From: Branchiostoma lanceolatum
Lineage: Eukaryota > Chordata > Leptocardii > Amphioxiformes > Branchiostomatidae
Direction of reading: 5' to 3'
Assembly (NCBI RefSeq): GCF_035083965.1
Contig: NC_089724.1
Coordinates: forward strand, 17,106,410 to 17,170,409
Length of the DNA stretch: 64,000 nt
This document shows, piece after piece, positions 1 to 10,190 of this stretch; the first letter of the stretch is position 1, and each line of letters opens with the position of its first letter. A program made the position numbers and the translations under genes. Below the pieces are notes generated by a model that was not told the origin of the DNA, searched no databases, and was given only the letters and a program-made list of their open reading frames with translations.

Positions 1-3000
1 ATTTCATGAACATTCTTCTTTCTGCTGTTTGCCTTTATTTCTTCTTGCTCTATGTCTGAGTAGAGCTTACGGAACGGAAAAGAGTTTGTTAACTTGGAAT
101 TCTCACTGGAACTGTTAGTAACCTCATTGTCCTCATCACCATCACTGTTACATGACTTAGTGCCATTCTTCTCAGGTGATGAGTGTCGGCTCAACGACCG
201 CGCCCCATCTAAGTTCACCTTCCGTCGTGGCCCGACCCACGGATTCGCCGATCGGTTGTTGTTTGCGTCTGAGTCAGATTTCACAGGGCTGCCAAAGCTG
301 CTACTGACGCTGGCTACTTCCTCACCTTCAGTCATACTTTCATCTGTCTTGCTGGCCAGGGGTGCAACCATTGCCAAGTCATCTTCAGACCTGGACCTCA
401 GTTTAACAACAGCCAGACTTTCAGCCCCAGGTCTGTCCTTTTGTATGCTTGGATCACTCACAGACAGCAGGCTGCTTTCATCTGTGGGAAGCTTTTCTGA
501 CTGTCCCGGGTCTTTAGTCTTGGAGTGTTGGATATCCAGCTTCCCCAAATGTTTGGTGATCCTGTTGATTGCCTCCTTTTTACCCTCCTGACTCCATCTA
601 CGTGAGCCTCCTTCAGCCTTCCTGCCTCCAGGTATCGCGGCCGTCTCTTTGGTACGCTTCAGAGAAGAAGTCTGGTTGGACCTCTGGAAGGAGGTATGTC
701 TGTATGTCCCTCCATTGGCAGCTGGTGTGACATGAACAGAGAAGGGGCTGCCTCGGATGTGGTGCCCACAGATCTTCACAGATAACCTACAAGTGATGCA
801 AAGAAAAGGCTTCCAGTTTGAAATCTGTTCATCTTCCAGCTTCCTGGTTCTTCTTATTCTCAACCTCAAAATGTTGAAATTTACATCAAAGCAAACATAC
901 TGTGTACTCTGTGATTTCTGTTTCAAGGAATATGTGATTTAGGAAACCAAGTCAAAATATTTTTATAGTGCAGGGAAAGAGGGATTTACCAGCCATACAG
1001 GATTAGGTTCGAGTCCAGGACAATTTCAAAGTTATGCATTCCTAATTGATCAAAGAGAAATTAAGGCATATAGTTACCTGTGAGGCCCAGCAAGTTGTGG
1101 CGTGTAGTACATCGAGTATGTGCCGTTGAAGTTGTCATGGATGGTAGCCGGGGTGACCACACCCACTGGATCCACCACCTTGGCACAGATAGAACTGATC
1201 ATGGTCCTCATATGGTCACACCCTGTTGCTATGGTTATCATCTCCTCCTCCCCAGCTGTTGCCATGGCAATCCCATCACCTGGAGACAACATATAATCCA
1301 GTGCATGGTTTAATCTTCATCAGTATCCATTGTGGGTAATATGTCAAAAGTGAAGGCCCATAACTTGTAAACAGGTCTTGTCCACCATACATGTCCAGAC
1401 GTCTTTTGTTATGTCTCAGGAGCGTTCAACTTTTACATACTACCCACAACGCACTTTGCTGCAACAGTTTATCAACTAATATACTGTACTTGGACTGCTC
1501 TTCAATCAATAAAAGACAACAAAATGTAATCTATAGAAACATAACGTGAATGAAATCTATAGAAAAAATTTCTTCTTCAAGGAACCTACATTGTAACAGC
1601 CAAGCTGGTCAGTAAAGACTTTGAAAATTTTACATTACCTGCTGCCAGAACATCTTGTGGGACAATGGAGCCAGTCTGGAGATATCCCAGGTTGTCTTTC
1701 AGGGTCTCTACACTAACCTCCGTAGAGTGGAAGTACAGAGACAGGGTGTTCTCAAGGTCACACTGCACATCATAGCTGGTCAACTCCTCAAGTCTCTGGG
1801 GTTCACAAGGTAAATACAGACATGACGATTTCAAGGTCACAAAAAGCTGATGGTCAATGATGGTCACTTCCTAAAGTTTCAGGTTCATATGTCAAAGGTT
1901 TCAAAGGTTGTTGTCAAGCAGATTTATGAATCATGAACCCTACTGAACTACGACCCCATATGTGTGGATTCTGTGGCTGCATAAAATGTTCCTACACCTA
2001 CTTTAACTCGCCCTTCAGAGAGAGCAGCTCAGTGTCTGTGGACAAGGTCAGACATGCATACAGATAAACTATGACCCCTAAAGTGTGAATGCTGGCTGTA
2101 CATTATGTAATGAGGTAATGTGAAAAATTCCAACCTGGCGAAACTTGTCCATCAGACACAGCAGCTCAGCATCTGTAGCCAAGGCCAGGAAGCTACGTGC
2201 CTGCATACAGCTGTGTTCTCCCCTACAGTACAGCTGAAGCATGTCTTCCTTAGTCTCCACCAGCAGTCCTCTCTTCTCATCTACAACACTGGACAACTCC
2301 GCCAGGCAGCACTGCTTCGCCTCCTCAACCTAGGAATCATTTACCGTGAATTCAGTTACTTTTGTTGGGACTAAGTTTCTGACTTAATTTCGCGGTAGAA
2401 TGGCAGAGGAGGTTTTCATGGTGTTTTAAGTTTGTAGGTGAAATGATTCTGTATTACATTTATTTAGTAATACATTGGAAATGCATATTCGCGATGTCAT
2501 GAATTTGCGACGGATAGGTCATCCCAAAACACCTCATGATTCACCTGGTATCAGATTATTTTTTGCTCAACCACAACTTATGAGCAGAAAAGCAAAGACT
2601 ATAAGGTACAATTCTTGTCTTCACAAGGTGTTGACAAAAAAAATTTGTAAATGATCAAGTGAATGACAATAGGAAAGACCAGGCGCACCTTGCTGATGAG
2701 CTCTGAGGCAGACCTGACAATTTCTGCCTCTGCCCGGTTCTGTTTCTCCAGAAGAAGCGCCAAGGCCCTGTCAAACCTGGACAAACATCAACATTGGGAT
2801 GATGAGGTTTACTTCATTATTACATTGATTGTGTATATAGAAGATGTAAATAGAAACTGACACAACAACAGAACGTGGGGGACCACAAAATACATTAATA
2901 GTAAAACAAGCACGACAGGTGGCAATATAATTCTACCAACACAAGCTTCCCATACCACTTAACAGTCTAGTATCATACCTGTCCCTTTCACCCTCCATGC

Positions 3001-4528
3001 TCTTCAGTTTCTTTTCCAGCCCCGTGATGCTGGAGCGAAGAGTCTTCCTGTAGCTCACTGCTATCTCATCTGGAGACTTGTAGTTATTCCTGAAGTTACA
3101 CAGACAGTATGAAGGGAAAGAGACACATTCATCTTTTGCATTTGTAGAACTTTCTGTTTTCAGAAGGAATAGCATGCCATATCAACAGTTTCAAACTCCT
3201 TTCTTGGTAAACCGGATATGCGGCCAAGAGTTGATTTCAAAGTTTGTTCTAAAAAGCAGCTGAGTGATAACTTCAATGACGCAAATGATACAAAAACATG
3301 TAAATTATTGCTTGCCAGTTAGCAGTTACACATATACTGTTACAGTAGAATGTTTGTTAATGAACATTAGTAAACTCATGCAATACACGCATGAAATGAG
3401 TTATGCCAAAATGCTATACCGGCTATGAAGATACAGATATGTTAAACTTGTTGTCCAGCAGTGCTGTCTTCAGCTTTATATTTTTTTCTGTCCCACTCAG
3501 TGTTCGGGAGCCCTTGCTAAATCTGTCATTTTAAGCTTCCAAAAATACATTTTTGTCAATTTCATGTGATGAAGTTTGCATTTTTTTGACAGAGCAAATT
3601 TCCGTCCCAGGATGTTGTCAAATGAACTACGTGAACAACATTATCACCTGGGGATGGTTGTGTTCTCCTCTACACACTTGGTACAGCACAGCATCCCGGA
3701 GGTCTCACAGAAAAGTTCCAAGGTCTCCCCCTGGTGTTTGGTGCAGTACAATGGCCTTTTCTGAGCCTGTTGCTGGCGGAAGAACTCGGAGATGTCTTGC
3801 ATTCTGTGCCTGCGGAAAATCTGGGAACAAGACATCTTTCGTTGTCAGTCATTATCAGAATATTTGAATCAATCTTACAATTATCCTCTTAGAAAATGCA
3901 GTGATTCAGGTGCAAGATCTCAAATCTTGGGCATCTCACAAATGCCTGCGTGATAAGGAATACTTTGTATACAAAGCCTAGCAGCTCCCCCTACCTGCAT
4001 GTGCTTGTGAGCTGCATGACAGTTGACGCAGAGGAACCTCTGGCAGTCCAAACAGCGGTGTGAGGCCTCTAGCAGGTTGTCACAGCTGGTGCACTTGACA
4101 CTACCTTTAGTAGCACAGGCTACCGACTTCGCATTGATGATGTTCGCAACCAGGACATTGTCCTGAAGGTCTACAGATAAATGCAGGAAACAAATCTTGT
4201 CAGTTTATAAAGCTTCAAGTTCATATTTCTGCCAGCACGTTTTGTGCAAATTGAAGATGGTTATTTTAAGTCCTGATCATTATACGCTACAGAACATCTA
4301 CCTCCATAGCCTTAAAGTTAAGCTAAACTCACCGTCCTCACCCTTGGCAACCTCCTCCTTACAAGTCTCCACAGGACAGGAGAAGACCTTCCCCTTCTCC
4401 GTCCCCTCCCGAACCTTGAAGATGCACGTTTCGCAGAAAGTGTGCAGGCACGGTAACAGCTTCGGCTTGCAGAAGACATGACAGCACTGAGTGCATCGAA
4501 CGACAACATGTCCGGGCTCGTTTGCCAT
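1..4528 (-). CDS. TRIM45: TRIM45-like RING/B-box/filamin-domain protein (3' end off window)
   Basis: Probable E3 ubiquitin ligase of the tripartite-motif family. Exons on the minus strand, all with GT-AG borders and agreeing phases: 4528-4333, 4170-3995, 3820-3648, 3089-2979, 2776-2689, 2329-2135, 1795-1639, 1279-1078 and 786 to the edge. The ATG at 4526-4528 opens MANEPGHVVV. Residues 12-56 form a RING finger (C12, C15, C27, H29, C32, C35, C51, C56). Exon 2 encodes a Cys/His B-box 1, exon 3 B-box 2 (starts YCTKHQGE), and exons 4-7 a charged, probably coiled-coil stretch. The exon 8/9 junction encodes a filamin-type repeat (NGTYSMYYTP, then GSPFSVHV). RING, two B-boxes, coiled coil and one filamin repeat is the TRIM45 order. 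After the filamin repeat at least 200 further Ser/Asp/Lys-rich residues follow without a recognised domain. This makes the protein at least about 690 residues, longer than human TRIM45 (about 580). Identity of the N-terminal two-thirds is firm; the tail is undescribed. Confidence 0.88.
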
Positions 4529-5192
4529 ACTTAAATCTGGACGAAAAGAAAGAGAAATTTCAGGGTGTTTTGGTTGCAAAATTTGCCTTTGCCTTTGGGT
4601 TCCTTCTTCTATAAAAGACTTTCACAAGTTTTAGACAAGCATGGCAGACGTCTGTATGGAAAATTCCATGATAATTAATTGTTTAATATATCCATAAAAT
4701 TTATCTTCTCAGTGTTGCCTCATATCATACTCGCAACCAATAGATAATTGGCTACTTCAATGTGCTAGAAGGTTAAAGCAAGATATTAAGATTGTTAGTA
4801 GATGTGTGTATCTGTTATATAAACGATAACACAAGGCAACAAAAATTATCCACCCACATTTGGTCAGTGGAGCCCTCTGTCTATACTCGTATATGTTAAC
4901 CTCCTTACAAATTCTGAACAATTCTTTATTTACAAAGTGAATAACCTGAAATAGCGCACGGAGGTTATAACCTCCTTGAATGGAGCAATACATTCACGAT
5001 TGTATTTTGCTCGTGCATTTATGAAACCTATTAAACGTCACATCTCATCAAACTCAAAGATTATGACTGAGTAGAGTATCCATAACACACCAGCGAACAG
5101 TTTGTTGAGCGCTAGCTTAGCTACTTAAAGAATACAGAGAATCCCTACACCCCTGCCATGTGTAAAACACTCTACAAAACACTCAGAACCAT

Positions 5193-5321
5193 TAGCCTGA
5201 GTGCCAGCCTTTTTAGCTTCCGTCCGCTACCCTAGCTCCGCTGCGCTACCCAAGCTCCGCTGCCGGCGAGGAGCGGAGCTTGGGTAGCGTACGGAAGCTA
5301 AAAAGGCTGGCACTCAGGCTA
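5193..5321. mobile_element. Foldback MITE, TAGCCTG termini, 9-bp target duplication
   Basis: Element of 129 bp. Its left end TAGCCTGAGTGCCAGCC is repeated inverted at the right end, and the arms extend through AAGCTCCGC near the centre, so most of it folds into one hairpin. The flanks CAGAACCAT (5184-5192) and CAGAACCAT (5322-5330) are identical, a 9-bp target-site duplication. No coding capacity. TSD length and TA-starting termini fit a non-autonomous Mutator-like (MULE) element; assignment to that superfamily is inference. Confidence 0.85.
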
Positions 5322-5874
5322 CAGAACCATTGCATTGTCACTAAAAACGTCGAAAAATCGACAGGAAAGTTAGGGAAGTCAACAAACCATTCGCAAAACT
5401 CTCATCACGTGGGCACCAAAAATGGCCACCCAAATATCAAATCACGTGACTGACAAAACTTTGACAATCTTGAAAAGTGAGAAAACATTCAAATGTTACA
5501 CATTCTAGCACGGAGAACTCCAATATTCTTCAAAAAGGTTGATCAATATCATGGATAGTTTTGTTATTTGATAAGTGGATTCGTCAAATTTCCGGCAGCC
5601 ATTCGGTTTTCCGAATTTTGCCGAAGACATCCGAATACGTCAGAAGCAGTGGCGATAGCAGACGACGCGGATGGACCGTCCCTGCCTGGCGATTGTTTCA
5701 GAGATAAAGTAGGACAAAACGTCTTCATAATTGGAAAAGAAGGTATGCCTATGTCTTCTTTACCCACAGAGTACACGTCTACGTTCTTTTCGTTCAAAAC
5801 AAACTCAGAAATCCGTGTTATTTTGTTATGAATGCTACAACCGTGGCCTCATCTGTCACTGTGGACAACTCTAT

Positions 5875-5911
5875 TGACGTCGTTTTACTGCTGTACAGCA
5901 GTGACGTCGTT
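5875..5911. promoter_or_regulatory. Duplicated TGACGTCGTT around a perfect 16-bp palindrome
   Basis: TGACGTCGTT occurs at 5875-5884 and again at 5902-5911 in the same orientation. Between them sits the perfect palindrome ACTGCTGTACAGCAGT (5887-5902). TGACGTC is the core of a cAMP-response/ATF element. The site is about 330 bp upstream of the plus-strand ATG at 6244. Regulatory function is inference from motif and position only. Confidence 0.35.
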
Positions 5912-6243
5912 AGATCCTAAAATATGCCTTCGTTAGAGCTTTACTCAAGGACACTGTCTTATTTCCAAGTTACAAGTATTTGACCAAGAGACTGAGCTAG
6001 TTTTCTGTTGTGATTTTAGGCCAGTCGAGCTCAGTTTATCCTTCTCTAGATCCGGTTCGATGCCAATAAATCGATAGGAAACAAAACACAGAAGTGTAAC
6101 GTTACGCAGTCTAACCATTTTGTTAGCAACGAACGTTTGATTTCACCGTGAAAGCCGACCCGTTTTGAGCATTTAAATATTGTGTCTAGACTATCTACTA
6201 CCTGAACATTTTCTTTTCCAAGTCTGATTACAGGTCTGAAAAA

Positions 6244-8128
6244 ATGGCGGCCAGTCAAGCCAGCATTTCTTTCGTGTCTGAGCCCAGAATGTACAGCAGG
6301 TTTGTTCTTTTGTTGCTGTATTAGTGTATATATGGCAGGCTGCTGGTTCATGTTCAAAAGGTCGGCCAAGCAGATGTTGGGGAGGCTAAATCGTTATCCT
6401 CCCCTGAATTCTTCCAGGGAGAGCCTTGCCTAGTGCAACATGTACTGAATAGCCGCAGCGACTGTTGGGGGGCATCTTTTGCTTACAGTCTTATAGTAGT
6501 AATAGCGCTAATGTATAAGCCGGGCCCTACGACAGTCGCCTCGGCTACCTTTGCAATATCACTGATATAGCTTGGTGAGGTTCTGCTAAACTGGGCTAAG
6601 TTTTCCACTTCAAGTTGTGTGTGTGTTCTCTAGCCACCTGTCAGCCAATCAGATAATTTTTTCTTTAAGTAAAGTGGATTCTCTGATTAGCAGACCGATG
6701 GTTAGAGGACACACCCACAAAAGCTGGTTAATCAGAGCCTCACCAAGGTCACAGTATGTGAGGCTCTGCGTAGGAGAATGGCCTCCTCCAACAGATTGGA
6801 GATCAAATGTTCACACCGTTAGTTGATATTGATATTGACATCAACTTAGACATTGCTGACTTTTCAGGAATAACTTCTAAAAAATCAGTGATCTAAATTT
6901 ACTATGATCATGATATGACTATGTCTTAGCAGAAAAGGCAAAGTGTACTTTTGCTTTAAGATGTGTGATTTTATTTCAGGTCATTTGGTTTTCATTGCCA
7001 TGTATTCAGACACGAATCAAAATCAGGCATAGAGGGAAACATTTATTACTGTGATAGCACCTGTCAGCCTGTGTTATTGTCACTCCTTGATTTTAAAAAC
7101 CTTTTGCTCTGTCCTCTTCGCAGTGGTGATGATCAGTTCAACATGGAAATACAGCAGGTAAGAGACAGGTGCGCACCACTGAAGTGATGCCATCTTGTAA
7201 CATAAGGCTATGTGCAGATATGCGACTCTGCATTGGTCAGATCAGGTGGACTGGGTCTAAAGTTGTGAGCAAGACAAATAGTGACTAGTTGGGATTTGTG
7301 TTTGACTTGTACTGGTGTCTTGGTATGACACACTCCTGTCTTAATTGGTATATAGGTTTGCACCCCCTGAGAGTAATCCATTTTTTTTTCACAAGTCCAT
7401 TACATGCCTTTATATGGTATGGCATCTATGTCTCTTCCAGGTTGCACAGTCAGCAATGGAAGGGGGTGGTGACAGTTACAGTTACCAAGACAACAAGGTC
7501 ACCATTGACAACCTGAACAAACAACTGGTTACTATGGAGGAACAGCTCAACAAGAACAGCAGTGAGTAACAGTAAGGAATAAACCAATCAGGCTTGATAG
7601 ACCTGGTGGACTCAGGTGATGGCTTTCAACATAGAAAGAATGAGAAGGAGAAAGGAAATGCTACAATGTCATGTCATATTACAAGTCCCTGTGGTTAAGA
7701 GCAATTCCTTTACAATTAGCCACTTAGTTTCTTATTCTCATGTTCAATGCCAAACGATTCAGAAATAATATGTCTGACACATTAAGTTGATCTGTTTTTC
7801 ATATGCTGCAAATATTTCTACTGAATGACACGTGTCAGAAACATATACAATATACTTTGTAGTAGATGGTAGTTTAATTTCTACTCATATTCCCCAAACC
7901 TTGTAAACAGTGCAGGCCCACATGCTGAACTGTGAACTGGCCATGCAGTTTGACCCTGTTACCATCACTGCCATGAACCAGTGCCAGGAGAGCTGTGAGA
8001 GGTGTGAGGGTATCCTGACTGAGACAGCCCAGGCCCCCACCTTACAGGTACACATCGAGAACGAAGTGGACATACCCAAGCAGGACCTTATGGAGGTGGT
8101 AGTCAACACTGACAAGCCAACGCCTTAG
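6244..8128 (+). CDS. Unrecognised 142-aa protein, four exons
   Basis: Exons 6244-6299, 7124-7157, 7441-7561 and 7911-8128 join with GT-AG borders and agreeing phases to an open frame of 143 codons ending in TAG at 8126-8128. The start MAASQASISF follows AAAATGGCGG, a good initiation context. Residues about 40-68 are polar and heptad-like (KVTIDNLNKQLVTMEEQLNK), suggesting a short coiled coil. Next comes a Cys-containing helix-prone segment (CQESCERCEGILTETAQ) and an acidic tail ending DKPTP. There is no signal peptide or membrane segment. I do not recognise the family. The phase agreement over four exons, one of only 34 nt, argues that the gene is real. It is transcribed away from the TRIM45-like gene and towards PERK. 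A polyadenylation signal AATAAA lies near 8809. Confidence 0.65.
6560..6770. repeat. Imperfect inverted-repeat element in intron 1 of the 142-aa gene
   Basis: The left arm begins CTTGGTGAGGTTCTG near 6570 and includes GTGTGTGTTCTCTAGCCACC and CCAATCAGAT. The right arm carries the inverse of these (ATCTGATTAG-type, GGTTAGAGGACACACCCA, CAGAGCCTCACCAAG) ending near 6766. Arms are diverged and no clear target duplication was seen. It looks like an old palindromic MITE. Confidence 0.5.
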
Positions 8129-10190
8129 ATCATATTCAAAGTGTCCTATTTGTATTGGCTGTAAGGTGGTATGGCACTTTTCTGACTTGATGTCAGCACT
8201 ACAATGTAGGCCCTAACAATGGTAGCAAGGCTTCATGATGATCTAGAAAGATCACTGCTAGAGAAGCTCCAATCCCCATAGAGTGGCGGTCTTGTGGCAT
8301 GACATTGAATTAAGATGTGCCCAAGGATGTGTCCTGAATAACTAGGGTAGCCATGTTGCTATTACATAATTTGTTCAGTTACCCTAGCAACATCCCTGCA
8401 AGCGGGAAGCCAAAGACATTGGCATGTAGGGTGTTGTTCAGATTTTATTAGATTAACAATACTCAACATAAAGTTTATCTATCTGAGCTGTTAGGGGTTC
8501 TGTTCTGCTGATAAAACCACCAGCTGCATGAACAAGTACAACTTTGTTGGCAGTGATAGGATTGTTTATGTTTTGGGATGGACAATGAAGGGTGGGAGGT
8601 ATGATAATGGTGAAGAAGATATAACAGGAAATGTACAGTTGCTTAAGTTTCAGCTTTATAGCTACCGTTTAAGGTGCTATAATGAGTTATTCCCTTCCTA
8701 ACCAATGAGGTTGTCATGGCTCTCTTACTATTTGTTGACTTATCATTAACTGTATGATCGGAGTCTAAATATTGGAGCTGCGCTTATAACTTAAATTCCT
8801 TGGACTAGAATAAAATACATGTACCCCGACATTTATTTCATCTCCTTTATTTACACAACTCATTTCTTTTAAGTTACACATTTTCATTTCACCAGTATTG
8901 CCATGTACGTATACACAACTACAGTTTTCAATTAGCACAAGAAAGGACATTTGTAGTCCTTTTCAAACTGCACATGGCCTTTCAGCCTTTTTCTGATTTC
9001 TCTTAGACAATCAGTTTGTCTGCCATCTCCAATCCACAGCCTAAGTACAATCCAACCATGTGTCTGTTCCAACTTCCACTACCAACATAAAAGTGGAGTG
9101 GACAAAAAGTGAACAAGGATGGATCTCAGGCTACCCAGTCGATGTATTGATATTCAATACAACATCCTACAAACCAAGAATTTGCTTTAAACACACGAAA
9201 ATCGCAACAAAATATACTTTAAGTTACTAACAAGACAGGCAACAGTCTCAAGGCTATTGCAATGCTGTTGTCACTTACCATATCATCATTTGTCATTAAG
9301 GAATGTATTTTACCACCTGAAATTACACAAGAAAGGCACTTTCATTCCTTGCAGCATCTGAAGGAAGTACAAATCATCTCTCTTCTAGAACAAATGTTAG
9401 CAGGATTGCCTACATTTGCATTGTTTGGACATACAATGATCCAAAGTCCTGTTCAATATAAAGTGCATGGTAAAGTATGAAACAGAACATCTGAAATACA
9501 TTTTTGCATGTTGGTTTTCTTTTCCAATAATTACTTTCAAAACAAAAATATGCAATGACTGCATAGGGTTGAAGCAAAATTTCACATGGAATACCTCAAA
9601 CAGTGTACTCTTATCATGTTACACTAGTTGTCTCCTGCTGTATCAGATTGCATTTGTTCACAACAAATCAAACATGCCTGGTTTATAGTATGGATGGAAT
9701 GCACCAAAGTATATTCAGTAGAGGTATGAGGTAAACACACAGAAACAGAACTGAACAGAAGAAAACTAAGTTTTTGCTGCATGCATCATTGCACCCTCTT
9801 TTCCTATTTATGGCACAACAAAACAAGAAATCATTTTCATCATAGGAAAGATTTGAACATCAGGAGCCTAGTGTGTATTTTTGGTACACAATATAATACA
9901 TGTCTTGATCTTTGCACATTGTATCCTTCCTATTGGCATAAACTCATTCAATACCTCTGGTATATATTTTCTGGCATAAAACTTTGTTGCACTGGCACAA
10001 CAATTTCATTACTGACATCTCTGAAAATAATCATAGCGAGTACTGACCAAGTCCTAATACTTGGAAGTGGGGGAGTACATGTATCTCATAACAATGGTAT
10101 GGTATTCATTATTGGCTATATGTAAATGTAGCTTGGCATCTGTACATGTTGAGAACACAAGTCTATATGAGGCCCGGCTGGTACTCTAGA
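8129..10190. other. Convergent 3' regions of the 142-aa gene and PERK
   Basis: About 2 kb between two converging stop codons. A plus-strand AATAAA lies near 8809. Reverse-strand signals (TTTATT on the plus strand) lie near 8831 and 8846, which could end a PERK 3' UTR of roughly 1.3 kb. No further exon was recognised; the short open frames here are AT-rich and unsupported. Confidence 0.4.

Larger units (their letters stand above)
4529..6243. promoter_or_regulatory. Intergenic region between two divergent genes
   Basis: This stretch lies between the start codon of the TRIM45-like gene (minus) and that of the 142-aa gene (plus), so it must hold both promoters or a shared one. No TATA box could be assigned with confidence. 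It contains a foldback transposon at 5193-5321 and a TGACGTCGTT direct repeat around a 16-bp palindrome at 5875-5911. An 87-codon open frame at 5568-5831 has no plausible link to an exon and was not called as a gene. Confidence 0.4.

Noticed and set aside
995-1025. Possible tRNA or SINE in TRIM45-like intron 8
   Set aside because: A perfect box B (GGTTCGAGTCC) is present, but no box A or stems at the right distance.
5568-5831. 87-codon plus-strand frame as an upstream exon of the 142-aa gene
   Set aside because: The 142-aa gene already has a good ATG at 6244, and no in-phase splice to its exons was found from this frame.
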